DNA from: Paenibacillus odorifer
GTDB taxonomy: Bacteria > Bacillota > Bacilli > Paenibacillales > Paenibacillaceae
Length of the DNA stretch: 64,000 nucleotides
Assembly (NCBI RefSeq): GCF_000758725.1
Contig: NZ_CP009428.1
Location: 4,960,001-5,024,000, forward strand
Direction: 5' to 3'
Shown here: positions 26,473-35,556 of the stretch, in pieces
Position numbering within the stretch: the first letter of the stretch is position 1
How the letters are laid out: each line of letters opens with the position of its first letter
Position numbers and translations under genes: made by a program
Notes under the pieces: generated by a model
The model's input: the letters and a program-made list of their open reading frames with translations, nothing else
Database searches by the model: none
Told to the model about the DNA's origin: nothing

Positions 26473-28476
26473 TCAGAATCCCGTTTTCGGAATCTCTATT
26501 GGCACAATATTATAGGGTGCTGTCCTCCCCGTCCGCACCTGATACATCTGGTCATGGGCCTTTTTCGCTGCTTGCACGAAAGGTTCATATGGACGGTTGC
26601 AGACATCCACTACGCCGATTTGATAGTTTTCTCCGTCATAACGTCCAAGCACAGGCTGATCATTCCATTGAAAATAATGAACTCCGATCAGCTGCGGGAT
26701 GGCTGCCCCCTGCTCTACATAATAACGGTAAGCTTCACCGCGCTCCTTCTGAGTTGCCACCGCACGGATCCCATAAGCCAACATGCCGCCTTCAGCCGCA
26801 CCAAAATGATATTCCCCAATCATGACTGGTTTGTTCAGTCGTCCGCTGATCTGGGCGATCTGTTCCTTGTCAGGACTGAACTGATAGCAGTTCATAGAGA
26901 ATACATCAAACCATTCGCAGCCCTCCAGCACCTCATCACTGCCAACCCAGGCATAACGCATTCCCAAATTCAGATGATTCGGATCCGTCTGCTTGCAAAG
27001 ACAGGCTGGCACTTCTACATACCGCCGGATCATGATCCGGTTGAACTGGTTATAATCCACTTCTCGGGCAGAAGTGAGATTATCCCCGGTTACATTCACA
27101 TTCGATACATCGTATAAATCCTCGAATTCTTCAAAAACACTATCCCACGCCATGTTTAATTGCTCCACTGTTTTGTACTTTTCTGCAAGCCAGCGAATGA
27201 ATTCCTTCTTGCTGGCATAACGGACCGGAGATTTCAGCATCTGCCCGGTCAAATTCAACCCATCCACGAATGCCCAATGCGGCTCATTACGCATGAAATA
27301 GCCAACCATTCTCTGATCTTCCCTTAATGGAAGAAGCTGCTCCGCAAAGCTCCCGGCATTCCGCTCATACTCCGGGCTAAACACATCCGGGAAATCCCGG
27401 AAAATAGATTGCTCCGTCATAGGAAAGTCCACTAGAGGATAAACATACGGAAGCTGAGATTCCTTAATAAAAAGATCATTGGACCAGTTACCGATGGTGT
27501 TGAATCCCCATTGTTGTAAGCGGAAATCCGTCATAGCCACCCAGTTAGAGCGCCACTCCGCCCCAAAAGCAGTGATCAGATTAGCAATCTCGAAGCTGAA
27601 TTCCTCGCCATCCTGTGACCAAGCTTCTTGATAGATTCCTTCCCGCTCCGGCAACGAGGGTATCAAGTGCTCCATACCAGTTACATGCATAGAACAAGCC
27701 GGACCCACACAGTCCATCCCCGTACTGAACAGGGCATAACCCTCTGGATCAACGAACCACCAGCGGCTGCCGTCAAATTCCGTGCGGAAATATCCAGTTG
27801 GCGCGAATCTCAGCGCCTTCCAACCCCCGTACCTGCTGAGGTCACCTCCACTGTGATCAACTTGTGCCGCAAGTTGCCGCTCTTCGCGCAGCCGATCCGT
27901 CAACGCTTCTGCATCAACCGTTTTCCCTGGCCAACCCCTTCCCTTTAATTGGCCCAGATCATCTATATATGGTTGCTGTTCATACTCAAAGACGGGCTCA
28001 GTTAGACTTAGAGCCAAGCCACTAATTTGCACAGCTCTACTTGTTGTTGAAGGGAGAGTAGCGATAGAGAATCGGGTGATATGCTTGCGATCGATGCCTG
28101 CATCTCCCCTCAGTACTGTCTGCATCACACCCGGATAACGGGGAAGGAACAACTTCTCCCCATTTAAATGAATCAAGGGTAAACAAATTTTCGTGCGCAC
28201 ACCAGGTAAAATTCCTACATGATAAGTAATGACGCGATGATCCCGATCATAAAAACTGAATAACAGCACCAGAACGTCATGGCTTTCATGGTAAACCTCA
28301 GCATTAACGAAACCATAATCGCACCAAGCGGCGGATTCCAGCTGCCCTGGCTGAAGCTCAATTCCACCACCTTCTGGTGTAGTGATTAACTGAAAAGCCT
28401 CAGAGGAAGTCGCAGTAAGTTGTGTATGGGGGTCACTTTTAAACCATTCCATAGGGAAGGAGACAGATAAACTCAT
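26473..28476 (-). CDS. Clan GH-A glycoside hydrolase (agarase/beta-galactosidase-like)
   Basis: Protein of 667 residues without signal peptide. An N-terminal beta domain of about 200 residues is followed by a YFRTEFDGSRWWFVDPEGY segment that recalls GH50-type agarases, then a TIM barrel. The likely acid/base is the Glu in GYFMRNEPHW and the likely nucleophile the Glu in PVMIGEYHFG, both in clan GH-A positions. I cannot assign a family from sequence alone; GH50, GH42 or an unclassified relative are options. It is the last gene of an importer operon after a GH43 gene, so it probably cleaves an imported beta-galactoside. Start ATG has GAGGT upstream. Confidence 0.8.
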   Translation of the reverse strand: MSLSVSFPMEWFKSDPHTQLTATSSEAFQLITTPEGGGIELQPGQLESAAWCDYGFVNAEVYHESHDVLVLLFSFYDRDHRVITYHVGILPGVRTKICLPLIHLNGEKLFLPRYPGVMQTVLRGDAGIDRKHITRFSIATLPSTTSRAVQISGLALSLTEPVFEYEQQPYIDDLGQLKGRGWPGKTVDAEALTDRLREERQLAAQVDHSGGDLSRYGGWKALRFAPTGYFRTEFDGSRWWFVDPEGYALFSTGMDCVGPACSMHVTGMEHLIPSLPEREGIYQEAWSQDGEEFSFEIANLITAFGAEWRSNWVAMTDFRLQQWGFNTIGNWSNDLFIKESQLPYVYPLVDFPMTEQSIFRDFPDVFSPEYERNAGSFAEQLLPLREDQRMVGYFMRNEPHWAFVDGLNLTGQMLKSPVRYASKKEFIRWLAEKYKTVEQLNMAWDSVFEEFEDLYDVSNVNVTGDNLTSAREVDYNQFNRIMIRRYVEVPACLCKQTDPNHLNLGMRYAWVGSDEVLEGCEWFDVFSMNCYQFSPDKEQIAQISGRLNKPVMIGEYHFGAAEGGMLAYGIRAVATQKERGEAYRYYVEQGAAIPQLIGVHYFQWNDQPVLGRYDGENYQIGVVDVCNRPYEPFVQAAKKAHDQMYQVRTGRTAPYNIVPIEIPKTGF

Positions 28477-28502
28477 CGGTATACCTCTTTTCTCTAAACT
28501 GT

Positions 28503-29927
28503 TTACCTTACTGAAATCAGTTGAAAAAGCTGCGGGTCTGCAACTATACGGGGATCATGGCAGCGTTTGGATTCAAGAAACACACAACCCCAGCCCCCAC
28601 GCTGTTCTCCTGCTACGGTAAGAACTCTTCCGTCATTGCTCCCAATAGTCAGTGAACCTGCTTCTGTCTCTGTAAGCAACCATATAAACTGATCTTCGTT
28701 GTCCCGAATAGGCTCCAGCAGCAAGGAATTCAACGAGCCAATAGATAAGACCTTTACATTGTTTCGAATTCTTGCCCTGCCCTTCTCCCCGTATTCAACC
28801 GTCCATCTCTGCTGCTGATCTTCATACGAAAGCGTACGGACTTCGACGTTCAGGGTCTCCTCATGTTCAATAGATTGATTTCCCGCCGCCAGATAAATCC
28901 CCATTCCTAAGCTTTTCAATCTGAACAGACCACTACCAGAGCCGCATTCCACAGCTACGATTCCCTTCCTAAGGTCAATCACGGTTCGCTCTGCCCAGTC
29001 AAGCTTCATTTCCCGGTCAGAAGGAAAGCTGAGCGGCAGAAATACATAGGAAGAGGCATAATAATCCGCAGGGTCCCAGCGATCCCCAACATACAGGTAA
29101 GAGCACTGGTCATTGTCTGTTCCTACAATAGGAACTATAAAAGCAGGCTGGCTGTCGTATGTAGTGATGTCGCCCAAAGGCAGCAAGGGTGACCAACGAC
29201 CAAATAATTCCTCGGACCAGGCATAGGTTCCTTGGTTAGGCAACCAGCCCGTACAGGCGGACGAGATGAGGAAATATACACCCTGACGTTTCATTAATGC
29301 AGGTGCTTCACGCGCTTGTCCGGGCCACAAGGTCTTGACCTGTTCTTCTATGCTGAGGTAATCAGGTGACAGACGATACATAATAAGATCAGCATTTTCC
29401 CTTGCCGCGGAGATAAAATAAGCCGTCCCATCGTCATCCTGGAACAAGGTGCAGTCACGAGACATGTTACCTATCGGATTAAAGCTGCCCCGGTAAACAT
29501 AATCCCCATCTACCGTCCCGCAATCAGCGATCGCGCAGCGCGCATCAGAGTAGTCGCGTCCATTTTCCCAATGCATCCACATAACAAATCTCCCTGTAGG
29601 TTCGTTGTAGAGTACTTTTGGGCGCTCAATTACCGCACCCGTTGGGCGCCCCTCCCTGTCCAAGGGTTCAAGCTCTAATGTGGTGCGGTGATAAATCGGC
29701 TGTACCGGTGAATCGAGTGTGAGCACATCATTGCGCCATTCCCAACTCACTAGATCCACGGATCGGTAGCAGCTCACTCTCCGCCGATCCATCCGCTTCT
29801 CACCAAACCAGTAATAATATCCATCCGTATAGAGCATATGTCCACCATGTGCATGTACAGGATTTCCGCTCATATCCAGAAGTGGAGCGCTATTTAGTAG
29901 GGTGACTGTATTCGCGTTTTCGTCCAT
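28503..29927 (-). CDS. GH43 glycosidase with C-terminal accessory domain
   Basis: Protein of 474 residues. The N-terminal five-bladed propeller of GH43 covers about the first 310 residues: NPVHAHGGHMLYTDGYYYWF, IERPKVLYNEPTGRFVMWMH and SRDCTLFQDDDGTAYF are close to the subfamily 24/34 group that includes exo-beta-1,3-galactanases, some of which lack the usual catalytic-base Asp. A C-terminal beta-trefoil-like or ricin-like region follows. No signal peptide. ATG at 29927 has GGAGG upstream. A stem-loop separates it from the lipoprotein gene before it, so it may be expressed less than the importer. Substrate probably a galactan side chain; uncertain. Confidence 0.83.
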   Translation of the reverse strand: MDENANTVTLLNSAPLLDMSGNPVHAHGGHMLYTDGYYYWFGEKRMDRRRVSCYRSVDLVSWEWRNDVLTLDSPVQPIYHRTTLELEPLDREGRPTGAVIERPKVLYNEPTGRFVMWMHWENGRDYSDARCAIADCGTVDGDYVYRGSFNPIGNMSRDCTLFQDDDGTAYFISAARENADLIMYRLSPDYLSIEEQVKTLWPGQAREAPALMKRQGVYFLISSACTGWLPNQGTYAWSEELFGRWSPLLPLGDITTYDSQPAFIVPIVGTDNDQCSYLYVGDRWDPADYYASSYVFLPLSFPSDREMKLDWAERTVIDLRKGIVAVECGSGSGLFRLKSLGMGIYLAAGNQSIEHEETLNVEVRTLSYEDQQQRWTVEYGEKGRARIRNNVKVLSIGSLNSLLLEPIRDNEDQFIWLLTETEAGSLTIGSNDGRVLTVAGEQRGGWGCVFLESKRCHDPRIVADPQLFQLISVR

Positions 29928-29959
29928 GATTATCCTCCAGAGGATCAGATTTTTATACA

Positions 29960-30003
29960 AAAAAGCAGGTCCGGCCAAGGATGACCTTAACTGAACCTGC
30001 TGT
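29960..30003 (-). terminator. Intra-operon terminator or attenuator
   Basis: On the minus strand AGCAGGT...ACCTGCT encloses a smaller AAGG...CCTT hairpin and is followed by six T. It lies between the binding-lipoprotein gene and the GH43 gene of the same direction, so it would give partial readthrough into the enzyme genes. Confidence 0.7.
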
Positions 30004-30013
30004 TCTTGCGAAC

Positions 30014-31687
30014 TTATTTCAATCCCATCTGAGACATCACATCCACCTTGCTAGCATTGTTATACCATTCGTTGATTTCTTCGGAAATTTTCGTACCGCC
30101 TTTGTCATGCCATTGCTTCACGAAGTCATCGTACGCAGTTAGCGGCTCTTTACTGTAAATAATTTTGGTGAAGGTTTCCTTTTCCATCGTATTCAGTTGT
30201 TCCCAGGTTGTCTGCATAGTCTTGGTAGGAGGACCGTTAAATGCATTTGGAAGCAGCGACTCTCTATTCTCATAGGAAATCACATATCCCTCTTTGGCTG
30301 TTTCATCATTTGATGCCGATCTGATCAAGACCCCATTCTCTGCTTTTGCACCTTTGGAAAGATCATAAAAAGATTTACCTGGGCCATCAACACTTGGTGT
30401 ATTTTTGGTAAAAGCCATTTTGCCTACACCTTGAGCGGCATCCAAAGGAGTATTGAATTTTTTGGAATCGAATACCACTTCATCGCCAACAATGTCATAA
30501 TCATATCCCTGAGCATAACCATATTTGAAATCTCCGGTACCAAATGCTGCATCGTAAAGCTTGTCATAATACAAGAAGAAAGCTTCCATATTGTTGAAGT
30601 CTTTATTAAACATAAAGACACCATCGTTCTGTTGACCGGATTGGTAGGTTCGATCCCCACTTACACCGTTGATTGTTGGGTAAGCTTTGATTTTAGCCCC
30701 TTTTACGTTAGTTTCCACATCTTTAACACTGCCGTACAGCCAAGGACGGCCAATAATAATCCCTGCTTTACCTTCAGTGAAATCCGCAAGTGCATCCCAT
30801 GCACCCTGTGTAGCCAATTCCTTATTTAAATACCCTTTGGAGTACCAATCGCGAAGTTTAGCTAACGCATCTTTTGTCCCATCAGCGACAGAACCGTAAG
30901 TGAGTTTACCATTGTCGTTATACCATTGGCCGGGGAGACTCTTGCCTGTATAAGCACTAAAAATCATTACAGAGTCACTCACCCAGCCCGTGTTGTAAGA
31001 ATCTTTTCCCGAGAAATCAAATCCATAAGTATCATTTTTTCCGTTACCGTCCGGATCATTATTCGTAAAGGCAGCGATAACCTGTTCAAATTCATCTATA
31101 TTTGTTGGCGCTTTTAAATTTAATTTATCTAACCAATCTTGACGGATAAGCATGACTTCACCTTCAGTGAGATTGGGCGAGATCGCCATCCCATAAACCT
31201 TGCCGTCCTGGATAACCGGGTTGAACGTTGTTGGATATTGTTTATATATTTCTTTCAGACGCTCAGGCATATATTTGTTAATGTCTTCCGCAATATCTTT
31301 TACAAGTCCAGATTGAATCAGATCATTTTCTAAGGAGGTGTCATACACTGGCAAAACATCCGGAAGCTTCTCGGAACCAGTGAGCGCTAAACGAAGTTTC
31401 GTATTATATTGGGAGGCATCACCGCCCAAAAGAGTAGTTTGGATGTTAATCCCTAGATTCTCGACACCCCAGCGGGTCAACACATTATCATTTAAGCTCT
31501 CCCCGTTGATATATTTACCGGCATTCTCATCTTGTTGCTTGGCGATGTTGATAGTAATAGGAGGATCGTATTTGCCGTCTTTGAGAACCGCTTCTGCCGC
31601 ATTAGATTCTTTACCGTTTGAGCCGCAGCCCGCTAGCAATCCTGCCATCAATACAGTAGTCGTTATTAAGGCCCCTGTTTTTTTCAT
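30014..31687 (-). CDS. Sugar ABC importer, substrate-binding lipoprotein (LplA type)
   Basis: Binding lipoprotein of 557 residues. The signal peptide ends in GLLAGC with lipidated Cys21. The mature protein starts with an ITINIAKQQDENAGKYINGE segment and has the long SBP family 1 body. ATG at 31687 has AAGGAG seven bases upstream; a TTG directly before it is also in frame. Third gene of an importer operon and followed by a stem-loop. Ligand unknown; the two downstream hydrolases suggest a beta-galactoside. Confidence 0.94.
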   Translation of the reverse strand: MKKTGALITTTVLMAGLLAGCGSNGKESNAAEAVLKDGKYDPPITINIAKQQDENAGKYINGESLNDNVLTRWGVENLGINIQTTLLGGDASQYNTKLRLALTGSEKLPDVLPVYDTSLENDLIQSGLVKDIAEDINKYMPERLKEIYKQYPTTFNPVIQDGKVYGMAISPNLTEGEVMLIRQDWLDKLNLKAPTNIDEFEQVIAAFTNNDPDGNGKNDTYGFDFSGKDSYNTGWVSDSVMIFSAYTGKSLPGQWYNDNGKLTYGSVADGTKDALAKLRDWYSKGYLNKELATQGAWDALADFTEGKAGIIIGRPWLYGSVKDVETNVKGAKIKAYPTINGVSGDRTYQSGQQNDGVFMFNKDFNNMEAFFLYYDKLYDAAFGTGDFKYGYAQGYDYDIVGDEVVFDSKKFNTPLDAAQGVGKMAFTKNTPSVDGPGKSFYDLSKGAKAENGVLIRSASNDETAKEGYVISYENRESLLPNAFNGPPTKTMQTTWEQLNTMEKETFTKIIYSKEPLTAYDDFVKQWHDKGGTKISEEINEWYNNASKVDVMSQMGLK

Positions 31688-31728
31688 CAATAAGCTCCTT
31701 TGAATTTAAGTTTTATATGTTGGTCACG

Positions 31729-32598
31729 TTATTCTTTTACAGCACCCAGAACGATGCCTTTGACAAAGTACTTCTGTAGAAATGGGTACACAAGGATAAT
31801 GGGCAGTGTGCTAATAAAAATTTGCGCAGCTTTGATACTCTGTTCTGACAACGCGGCTGCTTCTGATTGACTAAGTGCCATACTCTGCGCTGAACCTTGT
31901 ACAACTACAGTCTGTAAGAATGAAGCTAACGGATAGTCCGTTGTATTCGACATATACAAAATCCCATCAAACCATGCGTTCCAGCTCCCCACCATGATAA
32001 ACAATCCGACGGTTGCCAGACCGGGAAGGGAAAGCGGAAGATAGATTTTCCGGAAAATGACGAAGAACGAAGCCCCATCGATAAATGCCGCCTCTTCAAG
32101 CGCCTTAGGGATTGTTTTAAAGAAATTCATAATCAGAATCAAATTGTAAGCTCCGAAGGCACCGGGAAGCACGAGCGACCAGATTGTATCCTTGAGCCCA
32201 AGTTTCGTAACCAATATATAAGAAGGAATCAATCCACCGGAAAACAACATCGTGAAAATAAAAATCCACATTAAAGCATTACGCCCCCGGAAATCTTTGG
32301 ACAAGGCATACCCTGACGTTGTAATAATAAACATACTGATTAACGTCCCCAGCACCGTCCGGACCACTGAGATTCTCATGGAGCCTGTAAAATTCGTGTT
32401 TTTAAAAGTTTTCACATAGGCTTCGATATTAAAGTCCACCGGCCAAAAGGATACCAAATTCCCATTTACCGCTGTCTTACTGCTAAATGATTGTGCTAGC
32501 AAATGAAGCATAGGCAATAAACACGATAAGGCTACTAGAATCAGGAGGATATGATTGAAAATCGAAAATATCCTATATCCCTTGGATTTATAATACAC
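31729..32598 (-). CDS. Sugar ABC importer permease (LplC type)
   Basis: Permease of 289 residues with six helices; EAA loop EEAAFIDGASFFVIF; C-terminus FVKGIVLGAVKE. I prefer GTG at 32598 because AGGAGG is seven bases upstream, whereas the ATG at 32604 is only one base from that site. It follows the partner permease by about 40 bp. Confidence 0.93.
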   Translation of the reverse strand: MYYKSKGYRIFSIFNHILLILVALSCLLPMLHLLAQSFSSKTAVNGNLVSFWPVDFNIEAYVKTFKNTNFTGSMRISVVRTVLGTLISMFIITTSGYALSKDFRGRNALMWIFIFTMLFSGGLIPSYILVTKLGLKDTIWSLVLPGAFGAYNLILIMNFFKTIPKALEEAAFIDGASFFVIFRKIYLPLSLPGLATVGLFIMVGSWNAWFDGILYMSNTTDYPLASFLQTVVVQGSAQSMALSQSEAAALSEQSIKAAQIFISTLPIILVYPFLQKYFVKGIVLGAVKE

Positions 32599-32640
32599 TC
32601 CCATTCCTCCTAACTGTTTTGAAAGCTTAACAACTTCGAC

Positions 32641-33597
32641 TTAAAATATTTTGTAGTTAGCTACCTTGTAAGCAATTCGATAGGAAATTACGATTAAAAT
32701 GAAGCTGATGCCAGATTTAAACAACCCAACAGCGGTACCAAAACCGTATTGGCCATTCAATAAGGATGACCGGTAAACATAAGTATCGATGATATCTCCC
32801 GTACTATATACGAGTGGATTGTATAAGTTAAAGATTTGGTCAAATCCTGCATCCAAAATATTTCCAAGGCTTAACGTCGCAATTACGATGATCATCGGCA
32901 TCATACTCGGTAAGGTAACATGGCGTATTTGTTGGCGGCGTGACGCGCCGTCGATCTCGGCGGCCTCATAATAAGAAGGGTCGATCCCTGTGATCACCGC
33001 TAAGTAAACAATCATGCCAAATCCGAAGTTTTTCCATAAATCACTGATGATGATCGTCGGTCTGAACAGCGTAGGATCACCCAAAAAGAAAATTGGTTTT
33101 AGTCCGAGGAAATTCGTAAGAAAATGATTTATGCCCCCGTCAAGACCCAGGATATCAATCATGATTCCGGCAACGGTTACCCAAGAGAGGAAATGCGGTA
33201 AATAGACCAAGGTTTGAATACTCTTTTTAATCCCCATGTTTCTAATCTCGCTTAGCAGAATCGCCATAAAGATAGGAACGATAATTCCGACTATAATTTT
33301 GATTACAGCAATAATGAGGGTGTTGATAATAGATTGTGTCGCCTCTTTATATTGAAAGATTCTTGCGAAGTTATCCCAACCAATCCAAGTTGAACCTGTA
33401 ATTCCAAGCCAGGGCTTGTAATCCTGAAAGGCCATCACTAATCCGACCATAGGACCGTAGGCAAAAATTAGAACGAATACCAAAGCTGGGATACATAAAA
33501 CATACAATGGCCAATTTTTTTTAATTTCCTTTTTCCAAGGATTTTTCCTGTTTTTTTTAACGTTGGCTTTCTCACTCCATTTGAGCTGGGTATTCAT
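32641..33597 (-). CDS. Sugar ABC importer permease (LplB type)
   Basis: Permease of 318 residues with a very basic N-terminus (KKNRKNPWKKEIKK), six helices and EAA loop YEAAEIDGASRRQQI. The GGGGG ribosome-like site is about 20 bases before the ATG, unusually far, so start efficiency may be low. First gene of its operon; two cre-like sites lie 70-145 bp upstream. Confidence 0.93.
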   Translation of the reverse strand: MNTQLKWSEKANVKKNRKNPWKKEIKKNWPLYVLCIPALVFVLIFAYGPMVGLVMAFQDYKPWLGITGSTWIGWDNFARIFQYKEATQSIINTLIIAVIKIIVGIIVPIFMAILLSEIRNMGIKKSIQTLVYLPHFLSWVTVAGIMIDILGLDGGINHFLTNFLGLKPIFFLGDPTLFRPTIIISDLWKNFGFGMIVYLAVITGIDPSYYEAAEIDGASRRQQIRHVTLPSMMPMIIVIATLSLGNILDAGFDQIFNLYNPLVYSTGDIIDTYVYRSSLLNGQYGFGTAVGLFKSGISFILIVISYRIAYKVANYKIF

Positions 33598-33665
33598 TAT
33601 CTGTGCTATTGTGCTTACCCCCTTTTACATTCTTGGCTGCTAATTTCTTTCTGATTTAATGTTAA

Positions 33666-33679
33666 CAAAAGCGCTTTCA
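33666..33679. promoter_or_regulatory. cre-like site 1 of the divergent importer/kinase region
   Basis: CAAAAGCGCTTTCA carries the fully palindromic core AAAGCGCTTT and fits the cre consensus at 12 of 14 positions in either direction. It is about 70 bp upstream of the importer operon. Confidence 0.65.
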
Positions 33680-33727
33680 TTCGAAAATGTCTCAAATTAA
33701 ATATCATAACCACTCGCTAAACATCTT

Positions 33728-33741
33728 TATAAACGCTTTCA
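33728..33741 (-). promoter_or_regulatory. cre-like site 2 of the divergent importer/kinase region
   Basis: Read on the minus strand, TGAAAGCGTTTATA fits TGWAARCGYTWNCW at 13 of 14 positions. It lies 62 bp from cre-like site 1, about six helical turns, and about 85 bp before the kinase start. Confidence 0.65.
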
Positions 33742-33825
33742 TTTTGCGAGAGCTCTTCCCTTTTTCTTTTGGAATATATGGCTTATGATGAATTCACACG
33801 AGTCCTAGCGACAGGAGTAATGCTT

Positions 33826-35556
33826 ATGATTAAAAAAGTAAATATGAAACGATTCATATATTTTTTCGTTTTTTTCCTTTTACTTACCTTAAGTTTGTTT
33901 TTCATAATGAACTCCCTAGGTTCCAAAACCATTCAAGAGAGCTTGGTTAACTCCTCCAAAAATCAGCTAGCTTATACGGAAAGCATACTGGATGGCATCA
34001 TCTCTGAGGCAAGTTTGTATGGCATCCAATATACAGCCGACACCTCCGTACGTTTCTATCAAAGCAAAATACAAGAGATGAACAATTACGATGCCCAGAT
34101 GAAAAAAAACGATATCTATGACCGCATATCAGCACCACTCCTCTCCAGTCAGGCCATTGAATCTATCGGTATCTACTGGAAAACGGACGGCACTTTTATT
34201 TTCACGGGTCATGATTCGCTTGCCAAACAGCCCTTTCAGAAGGTCACGCAGCGAGGCTGGCAGATTGTTAATAATAATTTGTATTATTTTTCAATCTACC
34301 CTTATATTCATGAGCCTAAGAATCCTGCCAATATTCAATACATTGTGGGCGTTAAGCTGAAAAAGGAGTATTTAACAAGTCTTTTAGAAAAAGCAGTGAG
34401 TGGCGGTGAGAGCTCCAATGCCTTTTTGCTTGTGAACAAGAGTTTGATGATTAGCAATAAAGCGGTGGATATTCGAATCGAGGAAAAAGCCAAGGAGACG
34501 ATAACACCCAATGCACATGAAATTCTAAAGTTTGACTATCATATCAACGATGACGATTATTATGTTTTATCGAAGTATATTGAGCCGATTGATACGTATC
34601 TTGTTACCTATACGCGAATGAGTGATTTTTTGAATCCGCTTAACCGGAATACACAGGTGTTTTTTGTCAGCATCCTAATGATCCTGATCATTGGTCTTAT
34701 CGTGATTTTTATGTTCTATCGAAACTATTATCGTAATGTATATTTGCTCGACAAGAAATTCTACCAAGTGGAACAAGGGAATTACAGCACCAGAATTAGT
34801 GAGAACCCGGACAATCAATTTTATAGTCTATTTAAAAGCTTTAACCACATGGTCGCCAAAATACAGGCTTTATTCGCTTCATTAAAAATAGAAACCGAGC
34901 TGCGCAGAAACGCGGAAGTGAAACAGCTGCAGGCTCAGATCAATCCACATTTTCTTTACAATAATCTGTTTTTCATTATGGCTGTGGCAAAAACTTCACC
35001 GGAAGCCGTAATGCAGATGAGCAAGCATTTAGCAGAGTACTATCGTTATTTAACAAAAATGAATTCAGATAATGTTACGTTGGCTTCTGAATTGCAGCTT
35101 GCCGATCATTTTTTATCCATCATGTCACTTTCCAAAAAAATAAATTATGAAATCAACCTGCCCCCTGAACTGGGAGAGCATCTGATTATGCCACTGATTA
35201 TCCAGCCTATGGTCGAGAACGCGATTCAGCATGGGATTGAAGAACAGCAAGGGGCTTATCGCGTTACTATAGATGTAAAAGAACTTGATACTGGAGCGTT
35301 AATTATTGTTGCCGATGACGGTAAGGGGCTTACTGCTGAGGAAATACACCAGCTAATGGCCAGACTTGAGAATGAATCCCCCCCTGAAGGATCAAGAGGA
35401 ATTGGTCTTTGGAACATTCATCATCGCCTCAAAAATGCGTATGGTGAATTAAGCGGGCTGCGGTTCTTCATCAATGACTGGGGCGGTTTATCCGTGCTGG
35501 CATTCATAGATTTCTCGCTGGATGAAGGAGGTCAATATGCGATTATTGATAGTTGA
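33826..35556 (+). CDS. Sensor histidine kinase (YesM-like)
   Basis: Kinase of 576 residues: first helix at about residues 10-30 (FIYFFVFFLLLTLSLFFIM), extracellular sensor to about 275, second helix, HAMP, His_kinase motif AQINPHFLYNNLFFIM and HATPase with VENAIQHGIEE and ADDGKGL. ATG at 33826 is chosen because ACAGGAG is eight bases upstream. It is divergent from the importer operon and overlaps the response regulator gene by 20 bp, so the pair probably controls that operon. Confidence 0.92.
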   Translation: MIKKVNMKRFIYFFVFFLLLTLSLFFIMNSLGSKTIQESLVNSSKNQLAYTESILDGIISEASLYGIQYTADTSVRFYQSKIQEMNNYDAQMKKNDIYDRISAPLLSSQAIESIGIYWKTDGTFIFTGHDSLAKQPFQKVTQRGWQIVNNNLYYFSIYPYIHEPKNPANIQYIVGVKLKKEYLTSLLEKAVSGGESSNAFLLVNKSLMISNKAVDIRIEEKAKETITPNAHEILKFDYHINDDDYYVLSKYIEPIDTYLVTYTRMSDFLNPLNRNTQVFFVSILMILIIGLIVIFMFYRNYYRNVYLLDKKFYQVEQGNYSTRISENPDNQFYSLFKSFNHMVAKIQALFASLKIETELRRNAEVKQLQAQINPHFLYNNLFFIMAVAKTSPEAVMQMSKHLAEYYRYLTKMNSDNVTLASELQLADHFLSIMSLSKKINYEINLPPELGEHLIMPLIIQPMVENAIQHGIEEQQGAYRVTIDVKELDTGALIIVADDGKGLTAEEIHQLMARLENESPPEGSRGIGLWNIHHRLKNAYGELSGLRFFINDWGGLSVLAFIDFSLDEGGQYAIIDS

